Of a stretch of DNA of 64,000 nucleotides, positions 10,071 to 19,126 are shown in pieces. The position numbers and the translations under genes are program-made. Numbering within the stretch: position 1 is the first letter of the stretch; each line of letters opens with the position of its first letter. The DNA is taken from positions 1,054,001 to 1,118,000 of the forward strand of contig CAVTIA010000014.1 in the NCBI GenBank assembly GCA_963734635.1, read 5' to 3'. The notes below the pieces were generated by a model. That model saw nothing but the letters and a program-made list of their open reading frames with translations, was not told the DNA's origin and made no database searches. The stretch comes from DATCJA01 sp963734635. GTDB taxonomy: Bacteria > Acidobacteriota > Vicinamibacteria > Vicinamibacterales > UBA2999.

Positions 10071-13000
10071 TCAGAGCGGCGTAGCCGGTTCGGCAGCCGT
10101 CAGCCTGGCGCGCAGCCAGTTCGCGCCTCTCGCGGCCAGGCGCTTTTCTCGTAGATCGTCGAATGCGGCGTAGGTCACCGGCGTCACCACCAGGGTCAGG
10201 ACCAGTACCAGAGTCTGGCCGCCAATCACCACCCAGCCAATCGCATGATTGGTCGCTGAACCGACGCCGCTCGTCACGACGAGCGGTACCATACCGGCTA
10301 CAAACGCCAGTGTCGTCATCAGGATCGGCCGCAGTCGGTTGCGGCTCGCCTGCACAATCGCGTCGCGCGTGTTGAGGCCAGCGGCCTTGAGCTGGTTCGC
10401 ATGGTCGATCTGCAGGATCGAATTCTTCTTCACCACGCCGAACAGCACCAGCAGACCGAGCGCGGAGAACACGTTCAGCGACTGCTGGAAGATGATCAGC
10501 GAGAGCAGTGCGAAAGGCAGCGTCAGCGGCAGCGACAGCAGAATCGTGACCGGGTGAAGCCATGACTCGAACTGCGCGGCGAGCACCAGGTACATGAAGA
10601 TTAACGACAGCGCGAAGGCCGTCAGAAACGCGGTGGCCGTACGATTCAGCTCGCGAGACTGGCCGCTGAACCCGCCGGTATAGCCAGGCGCCATACCAAG
10701 CTGACCGGCGAACTCAGTCATCTGTGCCTGCACGGCCGCTTGCGACGTGCCCGGCAGCATGTTCACCATGACGGTCACCTGGCGCTGACGCGACAGCCGA
10801 CGGATGTCGGCCGACTCCTCCCCGCGAGTAAACCGTGCGACGTCTTCGAGCGCGACCGTGCCGAGCCGCGCCGGTATCGGCAGCCGGCCGAGCGCCGCCT
10901 CCGAGTCGCGGTCGCCAGCTTCCGCGCGCACGTGAACCTCGTACTGCTCGCCCCCCTCGTTGTACGTTGTCACCGCATCACCTCCCACGAGCAGCCGCAG
11001 CGCTTCGGCGGCCTCCGAGAGCGGCACTCCGAGATCGGCCGCCTTCGGCCGATCCATGCGAACCGACACCTCAGGTTTTCCGGCGTTGAGCGTTGTGTCC
11101 GCATCGACCACGCCCGGGATGGTCTTCACCTTCTCGAGCAACCGCTCGCTGTATTCCTGCAGCCCGCGAAGCTCAGGGCCCCTGAGCACGAATTGGACGC
11201 CGCCGCCCCCGCCGCCCCCTCCGCCGCCGCCCCCTCCGCCCATGCCTCCGCCGCCCACGCTCGCTCTCAGTCGCTGGGCCGTGAACGGCGCCAATACCTC
11301 GTCCCGCACCTGCGCCATCACGGCGAACTGATCGCGCTCACGCGCCTCAATCGGGTGCAGCTTCACGAAAATCGACGCGCTGTTCCGCGTGCCTGCGCCG
11401 TCGCCCGCCACGGTCGCGAGCGTGTAGTTCACTTCCGGAATCCTCCGGATCGCGGCACCGATACGGTTGGCCATCACCTCGGTCGCCTCGAGGCTCGTGC
11501 CCTCGAGGGCCCGCACGTTCACGTCGAACCCTGACTGATCGTCCTGCGTCACGAAAGTGACGGCGACGAAATTGAAGAGCGGCACGCTCGACAGGAGCAC
11601 GGCCACGGCGAGGACGCCAATCACCCACCGGTGCGACATCGACCAGCCGAGCATCGCAGCATAGGTGCGGTCCATCGGACCGAAAATCGCCGAATGCTTC
11701 GAATCGTGCACCGCGCCCCCTGGACCCGCACGCTTCACTCGCAGCCAGCGCGACGACAGCATGGGCGTAAGCGTGAAGCTCACGAGCAACGACACGAGGA
11801 TGGCGAACGCCATCGTGAGCCCGAAGCTCTGCATGAAGCGGCCGACCATGCCGCTCATGAAGCCCACAGGCACGAAGATCGCAACCAGCGATAGCGTCGT
11901 TGCGAGTACCGCCAGCCCGATTTCTCTTGTCGCTTCCACAGCCGCTCTCATCGGCGGCATCCCCTTCTCCTCGATGAACCGGTAGATGTTCTCCAGGACG
12001 ACGATGGCGTCATCGATGACGATGCCGACGGACAAGGTCAACGCGAGCATCGTCAGCATGTTGAGGGTGAATCCCATGTACCAGATGAGACCGAACGTCG
12101 CGATGATGGACGTGGGAATCGAGATGGCGGCGATGATGGTGGATCGAAGGTTTCCGAGGAAAAGGAGCACGACGAGCGCAGCGAGGAACGATCCGACGAC
12201 AAGGTGTTCCTCGACGCTTGTGATCGATGCTTCGATGAACTCGGCTTGATCGCGCACGATGCGAAGGCGGTAGCCCGATGGCAGCGTGTCTTCGAGCTGC
12301 GTCAGGCGCGCCTTGACAGCGTTCACGATTTCGACCGTGTTCGTCCCGGACTGCTTGCGGATTTGCAGGAGCACCGTGGGTTCGCCGTTGACGCTCGCGA
12401 CGGTCTGCGCGTCCGCCATACCGTCCTCGATTCGAGCGACGTCGCGAACCTGAACCGGGTAACCGCCGACCTCGCGGATGACGACGCTCCCGAACTCGCC
12501 CGGCGATTCCACGCGTCCTCGCGTGCGCATCGTCAGCGACTGCGCGCCCTGGTCGATGCGCCCGCCCGGTATGTCGCTGTTCTGTGCCTGAAGGGCCCGC
12601 GCCACGTCGTTCACCGTGAGGTTCTGGGCGCGAAGCCGGTCGGCGTCGAGGACGACGTTGATCTGCCGCCGGCGGCCCCCGAGCACGAGGACCTGCCCAA
12701 CGCCGTCGGCGCTCTCGAGCTGGCGTCGCAGCACCTTGTCGGCGTATTCGGTGATGTCGCGCACGGGCGCGTTGGCCGTAAGCGCAATCGTCAAAACCGG
12801 AGCAGCATCCGGATCGCGTTTTTCGATGGTTGGCTGCGTGATCGTCCTTGGGAGCTGCGGCAGGATACGGTTGATCCGGTCGCGGACCTCCTGCGTGGCG
12901 ACGTCGGCGTTCTTCTCCAAGCGAAAGGACACCACCACCTGCGACACACCCTCGGACGAGGTCGAGGTGAGCGTGTCGATCCCGCTGATGGTGTTCACTG

Positions 13001-13211
13001 CCTCTTCAATCTTGTCCGTCACCTCGCTTTCGACCTGCTCGGGGGCGGCGCCAGGCAGTCGAGTCGTCACAAGGGCCGTGGGAATGTCGACGTTCGGAAA
13101 CTGGTCTATGCCGAGCTGAGTGAAGGCGAACATCCCGACAACACTCAGTGACAGGATCAGCACCGACGCAAACACCGGCCGGCGCACGCACAAGGCGGCA
13201 AGCCACTGCAT
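10071..13211 (-). CDS. RND efflux permease, HAE-1 (AcrB/MdtB) family
   Basis: This 1046-residue inner-membrane proton-driven drug efflux pump is close to the usual family length. Visible features are the N-terminal helix after CVRRPVFASVLI, the porter segment GIDQFPNVDIPTALVTTRLP, GRRRQINVVLDADRL, helix 4 with the proton-relay Asp pair (VGIVIDDAIVVLENIYR), and the second half ending in GVVKKNSILQIDHANQL and NRLRPILMTTLAF. Around residue 660 there is an unusual run of more than ten glycines in the periplasmic porter region. It lies 9 bases downstream of the adaptor gene, completing a TetR-adaptor-pump operon. No outer-membrane channel gene is adjacent, so it probably uses one encoded elsewhere. 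Confidence 0.95.
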   Translation of the reverse strand: MQWLAALCVRRPVFASVLILSLSVVGMFAFTQLGIDQFPNVDIPTALVTTRLPGAAPEQVESEVTDKIEEAVNTISGIDTLTSTSSEGVSQVVVSFRLEKNADVATQEVRDRINRILPQLPRTITQPTIEKRDPDAAPVLTIALTANAPVRDITEYADKVLRRQLESADGVGQVLVLGGRRRQINVVLDADRLRAQNLTVNDVARALQAQNSDIPGGRIDQGAQSLTMRTRGRVESPGEFGSVVIREVGGYPVQVRDVARIEDGMADAQTVASVNGEPTVLLQIRKQSGTNTVEIVNAVKARLTQLEDTLPSGYRLRIVRDQAEFIEASITSVEEHLVVGSFLAALVVLLFLGNLRSTIIAAISIPTSIIATFGLIWYMGFTLNMLTMLALTLSVGIVIDDAIVVLENIYRFIEEKGMPPMRAAVEATREIGLAVLATTLSLVAIFVPVGFMSGMVGRFMQSFGLTMAFAILVSLLVSFTLTPMLSSRWLRVKRAGPGGAVHDSKHSAIFGPMDRTYAAMLGWSMSHRWVIGVLAVAVLLSSVPLFNFVAVTFVTQDDQSGFDVNVRALEGTSLEATEVMANRIGAAIRRIPEVNYTLATVAGDGAGTRNSASIFVKLHPIEARERDQFAVMAQVRDEVLAPFTAQRLRASVGGGGMGGGGGGGGGGGGGGVQFVLRGPELRGLQEYSERLLEKVKTIPGVVDADTTLNAGKPEVSVRMDRPKAADLGVPLSEAAEALRLLVGGDAVTTYNEGGEQYEVHVRAEAGDRDSEAALGRLPIPARLGTVALEDVARFTRGEESADIRRLSRQRQVTVMVNMLPGTSQAAVQAQMTEFAGQLGMAPGYTGGFSGQSRELNRTATAFLTAFALSLIFMYLVLAAQFESWLHPVTILLSLPLTLPFALLSLIIFQQSLNVFSALGLLVLFGVVKKNSILQIDHANQLKAAGLNTRDAIVQASRNRLRPILMTTLAFVAGMVPLVVTSGVGSATNHAIGWVVIGGQTLVLVLTLVVTPVTYAAFDDLREKRLAARGANWLRARLTAAEPATPL

Positions 13212-13220
13212 GATGAACCC

Positions 13221-14450
13221 CTACTTTCTTTCGGCGACGCGTGCGCCGTCGGTGAGCTGCGCCACATTGCTCGTCGCCACGGTGTCGCCCGCCTGGAGTC
13301 CGCTGGTGATCTCGATCAGATCACCGACCGTCTGGCCGGTGGTGACGAGCCGTTCTTCGGCGGTGTGGTCGCTCTTGATCAGGAACACGCGAGTGGCACC
13401 CGTCACAGTGGTGAGCGCTGCGGCCGGTACAAGCACGGCGGGCGTCTCGGATGCCTGCTCGATCTTCGCCGTGGCAAAGAGCCCGGGCTTGAGCTGGCCC
13501 GAGTCGTTCGGCACGACCGCCTCGACGACCAGCGCGCGTGTGTCGGTCCGCAGGACGGGCGACACATAGCGAATCCGGCCGGTGAAAGTCCGCCCACGGA
13601 ACGCGTCGACTTCCAGCGTGACGGCGCGACCAGCGGCGACCTCCGAGAGATATTGTCCCGGCACCGTGAGCTCCACCCGGAGCGGATTGATGCGAATGAC
13701 CGATGCCACCTTCGTACCGCGCGTGACATAGTCGCCCGCCGAGACGAGGCGCTGCTCGACGAGGCCGTCGAACGGCGCCCGAACGACGGTATCGGTGACG
13801 GCCTTTTGCGCCAGCGTCATCCGGGCCCGCGCGGCCAGCAGCGACTGGTACTGCTGCTCGGCCGAGTTGCGCGCGATGTCGTACTGGCGAAGAGCCGCTT
13901 CCGACTGGGTTCGGCTTCGGTCGAAGTCGGCCTGCGGGAGGAGCTTTCGATCGAGCAGCATCTTTGCGCGCTCGAAATCGGCCTGCGCGAGGTCGTAGGC
14001 CGCCTTGGCGTTGGCCACTTCAGGTACGCGATCGATCTCGAACCGTCCCCCGTTCGTCAGTCCCAGCCGCGCCTCGATCTGCCCGGTGTTTGCCTCCGCT
14101 TCCTGAGCCTGAGCCCGGACCTCGACATCCGTGATTCGAACGAGCTCGCTGCCTTCGTTCACGCGGCTGCCGCGCTCGACCGGCGTCGCCACCACGCGAC
14201 CGGAGACTTCGGCCGCGACTTCGGCCTGTTCTTCCGCAGTCAGCGTGCCGGTTACCGCAACGAATCGCGTAATTGGACGTTCGACCGCCATGGCGGTGGC
14301 TATCGCGATCGCGGTGACTTCGGTTGCTGATTTCGCGTCGGCCCTGGCGTCAACGCCGTCGTTCGAGCCGCAACCGGTGGTGAGTACCATTGGCGCGAGC
14401 AGCCATGACAGAGCCGCGAACAATCTGGACGGGCGAGAACGAACGGTCAC
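13221..14450 (-). CDS. RND efflux periplasmic adaptor (HlyD/MFP family)
   Basis: The 409-residue adaptor starts at GTG 14450, overlapping the TGA of the TetR gene. An N-terminal hydrophobic segment ends in VLTTGCGSN, a probable lipoprotein cleavage site that would anchor it in the inner membrane. The first half of the lipoyl domain (TAEEQAEVAAEVSGRVVATPVERGSRVNEG) and second half (TVVRAPFDGLVEQRLVSAGDYV) flank a helical hairpin. A beta-barrel (RVELTVPGQYLSEVAAGR) and a membrane-proximal domain (PAAALTTVTGATRVFLI) follow. It would bridge the pump to an outer-membrane channel. Confidence 0.94.
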   Translation of the reverse strand: MTVRSRPSRLFAALSWLLAPMVLTTGCGSNDGVDARADAKSATEVTAIAIATAMAVERPITRFVAVTGTLTAEEQAEVAAEVSGRVVATPVERGSRVNEGSELVRITDVEVRAQAQEAEANTGQIEARLGLTNGGRFEIDRVPEVANAKAAYDLAQADFERAKMLLDRKLLPQADFDRSRTQSEAALRQYDIARNSAEQQYQSLLAARARMTLAQKAVTDTVVRAPFDGLVEQRLVSAGDYVTRGTKVASVIRINPLRVELTVPGQYLSEVAAGRAVTLEVDAFRGRTFTGRIRYVSPVLRTDTRALVVEAVVPNDSGQLKPGLFATAKIEQASETPAVLVPAAALTTVTGATRVFLIKSDHTAEERLVTTGQTVGDLIEITSGLQAGDTVATSNVAQLTDGARVAERK

Positions 14451-14982
14451 GATGAAACTCCTTGGGGCGCACGCAGGCCGGCAATCGTGGTGCTGATGGC
14501 GTCGCGAATCAGAGCGTCGGCATCCTCACCGGGCGCCAGCCGGTCGGAAAGTCTCAGCGATGCGACTCCAATCACGGCCGCCCAGAGAAGACGCAGCGCG
14601 ACTTGAACCTTTCGCTCTCGGGTCCGATGCGTGGGACGCGGCGGTCGAGAAACACGAGCGCGAAGTACTGGGGCTGTTCCTTGCTGAACGCGTAGAGCCG
14701 CCAGGCCGTGTCCGCAAGATCCCCCAGGGCGTCCGAAGTGGCGGGCATCGCCAGCTGGGCAGCGCCAAGCTTGCGGAATCCTTCCTCGGCGAGCGCAAGG
14801 AAGATGTCGTCCTTCGACGGGAAATAGCTGTAGATCGCGCCCGGGCTATACCCCACCTTCGACGCGACGTTCCGAATCGATACCTGGGCGTACCCATGGG
14901 TGACAAAGAGCTCGAGCGCCGCATCGAGGATGGCGCGCCGGATTCTTTCGGGTGGTTGTTGCCGCCCCGCCTGTCTGCCCAC
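14447..14982 (-). CDS. TetR-family repressor of the RND operon (one frame change)
   Basis: The N-terminal TetR helix-turn-helix is clear: RIRRAILDAALELFVTHGYA, SIRNVASKVGYSPGAIYSYFPSKDDIF. The ligand domain continues (DTAWRLYAFSKEQPQYFALVFLDRRVP). A frame change near 14610 leads into LRLLWAAVIGVASLRLSDRL, typical of the TetR C-terminus, ending at TGA 14447. The start is set at GTG 14982 because AGAGGAG sits five bases upstream. An in-frame GTG at 15030 lies inside the candidate operator. It overlaps the adaptor start by four bases, so repressor and pump are one transcript, presumably autoregulated. Confidence 0.87.
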
Positions 14983-15020
14983 TATCTCCTCTGTTCCGGC
15001 ATAAGAAAGAAGAACTGTCC

Positions 15021-15039
15021 TATTAAACACTGTTCAATA
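15021..15039. promoter_or_regulatory. Candidate TetR operator
   Basis: TATTAAAC-ACT-GTTCAATA is an inverted repeat with 8-base arms (one mismatch) and a 3-base centre, 39 bases upstream of the tetR start codon. The dyad size and location are typical of TetR-family autoregulatory operators. Binding by the adjacent TetR is inferred. Confidence 0.6.
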
Positions 15040-15159
15040 CGGGGACTGCGAGTGTCAGGTTTCAAAATCCGCTAAGTCACTCGCAGCGAAGTGGAGCAGG
15101 ACGCTCGCTGGTCTGAGGCGTGGCCTCGCTAGAAGTGCGATTCAGGGGCGCAGGTGAAC

Positions 15160-15877
15160 TTATTTCAGCTCGAATTCGATGAATTCGATCAGGGTCGTAC
15201 CCGGTGTTCTTCACGGCCCTCGTCTGCCCCGCGTCCTGCCAGATGAAATCGCCTTCGTATGGAGCCATGCCGCGGTCGGCCGCACCGGGCACCATCTCGG
15301 CGAGTACGCCGCCCTGGACGTAGACTCTGAGACCGGGCGCTGTTTGCGTGATCTGTCCCGTCGCCTCTCCCGGTTTCAGGGCAACGCGCCAGCCCCTCAG
15401 CCGCGCGTTGTCCATGATCTGGGTATAGCCTTTGACGCCCGAGCGGTCGGACACCGTCGTTCCGGCCGGTGCGCGATTCTTCAGGATGAAGGAAATGTTG
15501 TGGAACGGCGTCGGCCCGACATTGGTCGCCTTGTGCGTGCGCGGGCCATTCGTCGTCACATCCGTAAACGTCGCACGGCCAGGTTCGCCGTCCCCGCCCG
15601 CACCGGGCGCGCTCACTTCCGACGAGCCGTAATTCTGATTGGTCTGCGAGGCCGGGGTCAGGTTCACAGACACGGAGTCGGCGTAGTGGATGTGGTAGCC
15701 GGTGTTGCGCCCGGGCGGAATGTTGACGTTCAAGAGAATAAGGTAGTCGTTGGAGAAGACGGGGATGTGGAAGGGCGCCTTGTCCATAGGCACCGGCTTG
15801 TCCTCGAGCTGCGCGGACGCCGGCTGCGCCAGCGCGCACGCGAGCGCGAATAATGATGCAGAGACGGCATACCTCAT
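15160..15877 (-). CDS. Secreted cupin-like protein, function unknown (frameshift near 3' end)
   Basis: A Sec signal peptide (SASLFALACALAQPASAQ) precedes a mature ~215-residue domain with strands suggesting a cupin fold: NDYLILLNVNIPPGRNTGYH with HIHYADSVSVN (HxH), then FHNISFILKN and GWRVALKPGEATG. One frame change near 15203 separates the protein from its natural end, TLIEFIEFELK, at TAA 15160. The unshifted frame runs on to 15077 with unrelated residues. The ending IEFELK is typical of cupin-like proteins. The HxH could bind a metal. The substrate is unknown and it stands alone. Confidence 0.6.
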
Positions 15878-16084
15878 GGGAACTCCTCCCGTGCCTCAGT
15901 TTGGCCCGGATAGTACATCACCCTGACGCTTGACGCAGAAGGGCGGGGATCGGGGCGTCCCGTGTCATCCCCGTTCGCGACCAACCACGAATCGTCCCGG
16001 CGCCGTGCCAGGCTACCCAGGATCGGAATGAGGGGAGAAACGTCTCAAGGTGTTCTAGAATCCTCGAAGAAAGGGGCACATTCG

Positions 16085-16462
16085 ATGAAGGCTGTGCTTA
16101 TTGCGGGTTTTCTGGTCCTTACGCTGCTTTCCGCGGCGGCGACATTGTCCGCGCATCACCAGTGGCCGGTAAGCCGTGACCAACTCGTGACCGTGAAGGG
16201 CACGGTGACAGACTTCGTGTGGGCGAACCCCCACCCGATGATCACCGTGGAGGTGCAGGCTGCCGGCGGCCAGAAGGAGAAATGGCTGATCGGAGGGCCT
16301 GCGCTCAATCGAATGGAGTCGGTCGGCTGGACTCGGACGACGGTCAAGCCGGGCGACGTGATCACGGGCACCGGCTATCAGTTCGCCGACGGCCAGAAGA
16401 TCGTCCGGCTCGAGCGCGTGGTGCTCGCCAACGGCAAAGAGATCCGCGTCTACGGCCGCTGA
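16085..16462 (+). CDS. Secreted DUF6152-type small protein
   Basis: This 125-residue protein has a Sec signal (AVLIAGFLVLTLLSAAATLSA) cut before HHQWPVSRD. The mature part matches the small all-beta pattern of DUF6152-type proteins: VTVKGTVTDFVWANPHPMI, KPGDVITGTGYQFADG and a GKEIRVYG end. The conserved N-P-H strand is characteristic. Function is unknown and a periplasmic location is expected. The start at 16085 has AAAGGGG upstream. A second copy of the family is at 38211. Confidence 0.82.
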   Translation: MKAVLIAGFLVLTLLSAAATLSAHHQWPVSRDQLVTVKGTVTDFVWANPHPMITVEVQAAGGQKEKWLIGGPALNRMESVGWTRTTVKPGDVITGTGYQFADGQKIVRLERVVLANGKEIRVYGR

Positions 16463-16547
16463 AGCGGTCTCTCGACCATCGTCGCGGTGCTTACGCTTCT
16501 CGCGCCGAAGCGTAGGAGGGAGTACGCCCTTCGAGACGGCGGCAGTG

Positions 16548-17928
16548 TCACCGAACGGCCGGCTTCATTTCGGCGAGCAGCGTCGGGATGAGCTCAGATA
16601 CGGTCGGATGAATCGGTACGGCTCGCTGAAGCACGTCATATGGAACATCCGCGTTGACGATATCGAGCACACCGTGGATGGCCTCATCGCCTCCCGTGCC
16701 CAGAATCGCCGCGCCGAGAATTTTCTTCGTTGCCGCGTCCACGACAACCTTCATGAAACCCTGCGTTTCGGCCTTCTCGACTGCTCGTGACACCTTACTC
16801 ATAGGGCGCTTGCCGATCAGCAGCGGACGGCCACGTGTCCGCGCCTCGGCTTCCGTGATGCCGACTCGGCCCAGGGGAGGATCGATATACAACGCATACG
16901 CCGGCACACGCGCGCCTGCGCCGCGCTGTTCGCCGTCGAGCAGATTGGCTGCAACGATCTCGAAGTCGTTGTAGGCCGTATGCGTGAAGGCCCCGCGGCC
17001 ATTGCAGTCTCCAAGCGCCCAGATCCCGGGCACATTGGTCGTCAGATCGTCGTTCACGGTGATGTAGCCCCGGACATCCGTGGCCACGCCAGCCTTGTCC
17101 AGTCCCAGATCATCGGTGTTCGGGCGGCGGCCAACTGCCAGCAGGACGTGCGATCCGATGGCGTCGGATGGTCGCGTCGGTACAGTCGACCGAGACCTTC
17201 ACGCCGCTCTCGTGTGGCGCAAGGCCGATGCACGTCGCGCCGGTGCGAACCACGATACCCTCACGCTCGAGGATGCTTCGCACCTCGTCGGAGACATCGT
17301 CGTCCTCACGAGGGATCAGGCGCGGCGCTCTCTCGACGACAGTGACGTCAGCCCCAAACCTCCGGTACATCTGCGCGAACTCGAGCCCGACGTAGCTGCC
17401 CCCGACGACGACGAGATGTCGTGGCACGTCTTCGAGTGCCAGGATCGACGTATTCGTCAAATACGGTACTTCGCCAATGCCTGGCATGTCGGGGATGAGC
17501 GCGCGCCCGCCGACGTTGATGAAGATGCGCGACGCTGTCAGCGGCTGCTGATCCACGCGGACGACATTCGGGCCTTCAAACCTGGCGTGACCCTGAAACA
17601 CCGTGCAGCCGTCCATGTTCCGCAGACGTCGCTCGATGCCCGAACGGGCCCTGGCTGATACCGCATCCGCGCGTGCCTTGACCTTGGGCATGTCGATCTG
17701 AGCTGCGCCTGGCGCGACGATGCCGTAGTCGGCCGCCCTCCGCACGATGTGTGCTGCGTACGCGCTCGCCACCATGGTCTTCGTCGGCATGCAGCCGGTG
17801 TTGACACAGGTTCCACCGAACAGCTTGCGCTCGACGACGGCTACCTTCATCCCGGCGGCTGTCAGCCGGCCGGCAAGCGGAGGGCCGGCCTGGCCAGCCC
17901 CGATGATGATTGCGTCGAGCCCCGTCAC
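16548..17928 (-). CDS. FAD-dependent pyridine nucleotide-disulfide oxidoreductase (MerA/Lpd-like), frameshifted
   Basis: The N-terminal FAD-binding Rossmann motif (AIIIGAGQAGPPLAGRL) is followed by the redox disulfide GGTCVNTGCMPTK near residue 45, an NAD(P)H motif (VVVGGSYVGLEF) and the second FAD motif (GIWALGDCNGRGAF). The dimerisation domain ends with VPIHPTVSELIPTL, containing the catalytic His. A frame change near 17165 splits it. The length of ~460 fits the family. The C-terminal Cys pair of classical mercuric reductase is missing, so this is probably a related thiol or quinone reductase rather than MerA. Its GTG overlaps the stop of the upstream DUF4126 gene. Confidence 0.85.
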
Positions 17929-18389
17929 GGCAGCGCCACCATGACGAGACAGGCGCCGCCGATCGCCACAACGTCCTCGATGAACGCGGCGGGGCGGTCG
18001 CGTCCGAATGCCGTAGCGAGCCGTGCTCGCAGCGCATGTCCGCCGAGCGTTCCAACGGTCGCACCGGCGATCCCTGCGACGAGCCCGGTGACAAGCGCTC
18101 CGCCGCTCGCTCCGATGGCTCCCCCGCACAGTGCTCCTACGACGATCCGCGTACCGAATGGCATGGGCAATGTGCGGCTGGGCGTCATGGGTAATTGATC
18201 GATCACCAGCTCGCCCAGGGCCAGCGCCGTGAAGACCCACGGCGTGAAGGCATATCCAAAGAACGCGAGCGCTGTCGGGGCCACATCGATCCAGCCGATG
18301 CGCGAAGCCCAACTGACAGCCGCGGGCGCGGTCATGCTGCGCAGGCCGCCGACGAGTCCAATCAGCAGCGGCAGGACGAATGCCGTCAT
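17925..18389 (-). CDS. DUF4126-like integral membrane protein
   Basis: This 154-residue hydrophobic protein begins MTAFVLPLLIGLVGGLRSMTA and has about four to five membrane segments. The Gly-Leu-Arg-Ser/Thr-Pro-Ala start and the ELVIDQLP and GGALVTGLVAGIAGATVGT blocks match the DUF4126 pattern. It forms a coupled pair with the downstream reductase (GTGA overlap), so it may be a membrane partner of that enzyme. Function is unknown. No convincing Shine-Dalgarno is seen before the ATG. Confidence 0.72.
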   Translation of the reverse strand: MTAFVLPLLIGLVGGLRSMTAPAAVSWASRIGWIDVAPTALAFFGYAFTPWVFTALALGELVIDQLPMTPSRTLPMPFGTRIVVGALCGGAIGASGGALVTGLVAGIAGATVGTLGGHALRARLATAFGRDRPAAFIEDVVAIGGACLVMVALP

Positions 18390-18470
18390 CAGAGCATTCT
18401 CGTCCGAAAGAATCCCCGCTTGCACCCGATCGACGTGGCCTGACGTATATACAGCAGGCATATATGACGG

Positions 18471-18803
18471 GTGCGCTCGCGGTGGCCGACGACCTGGCTC
18501 CGCCGTGTCACCAGCCACCGCTGCATCGATGAGCTGCGGCGCCCGCGGCGCCGTCTCGAGGTGTCCACCGATGTCTTGCCCGAACGTGGCGAGATTCCCG
18601 CTCCGCCCGAGCCGTTTGTTACCGGACGCCTGCGTCGACTCGTCGGCGAGCTGACGCCGGTCGCGCGCATGGTCGTCGTGTTGCGCTACCAGGAAGAACT
18701 CGAGCCGTCTGAGATTGCCGATGTCTTGAAGATGTCCATCAATACCGTGAAGAGCCACCTGCGCCGTTCGCTCGCGGCGCTGCGCAAGGGACTGGACGCA
18801 TGA
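18471..18803 (+). CDS. 5'-truncated ECF RNA polymerase sigma factor
   Basis: The ~110 residues begin inside region 2.4 (TTWLRRVTSHRCIDELRR) and contain a complete region 4: RLVGELTPVARMVVVLRYQEELEPSEIADVLKMSINTVKSHLRRSLAALRKG (shown here in pieces as the -35 recognition helix-turn-helix). Regions 2.1-2.3, needed for core binding and -10 melting, are missing. Upstream DNA is instead the divergent DUF4126 gene. It may be a remnant of a deletion or a start lost at an assembly junction. It overlaps the next gene by ATGA, as in sigma/anti-sigma pairs. Confidence 0.7.
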   Translation: MRSRWPTTWLRRVTSHRCIDELRRPRRRLEVSTDVLPERGEIPAPPEPFVTGRLRRLVGELTPVARMVVVLRYQEELEPSEIADVLKMSINTVKSHLRRSLAALRKGLDA

Positions 18804-19126
18804 ATCTCGATGACGAACTGCGAGGCGCGTTGAAACGACAGCCCCCGTCGCCCGACTTTGCCGACCGTGTGCTCGCGCGCGTCGCACGGGGCGACGTCGA
18901 AGGTGGGAGAAGTCCGGCTTTGCGCTGGCTGGCCGCCGCCGCGGCGCTCACCCTGGTCGTCGTCGGGTCGGTGCGGTACTACGCGTATCAGCAGACTGTC
19001 GCCGAGGCCGAGCGTGTGAAGGCCGAGATCCGCCTGGCGCTTCAGATAACGAGCGAGAAGATCGCAATGGTGCAGCTTCGGCTGGCGACAGGGTCCACGT
19101 CCGAACGGTCCGGGAGGAACCCATGA
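18800..19126 (+). CDS. Probable membrane-anchored anti-sigma-like protein
   Basis: This 108-residue protein has a short N-terminal cytosolic stretch (LDDELRGALKRQPPSPDFADRV), one membrane helix (WLAAAAALTLVVVGSVRYYAY) and a helical C-terminal tail. No zinc-binding His/Cys motif is present, so it is not a ZAS-type factor. Placement directly after a sigma gene, with an ATGA overlap at both ends, suggests an anti-sigma or sigma-associated membrane protein. Function is inferred from context only. Confidence 0.6.
   Translation: MNLDDELRGALKRQPPSPDFADRVLARVARGDVEGGRSPALRWLAAAAALTLVVVGSVRYYAYQQTVAEAERVKAEIRLALQITSEKIAMVQLRLATGSTSERSGRNP

Noticed and set aside
16548..17928. Mercuric reductase (merA)
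   Set aside because: FAD and CxxxxC motifs fit, but the C-terminal vicinal Cys pair is absent and no other mer gene is nearby.
18471..18803. Functional full ECF sigma factor
   Set aside because: The regions needed for core binding and promoter melting are missing in every frame upstream.
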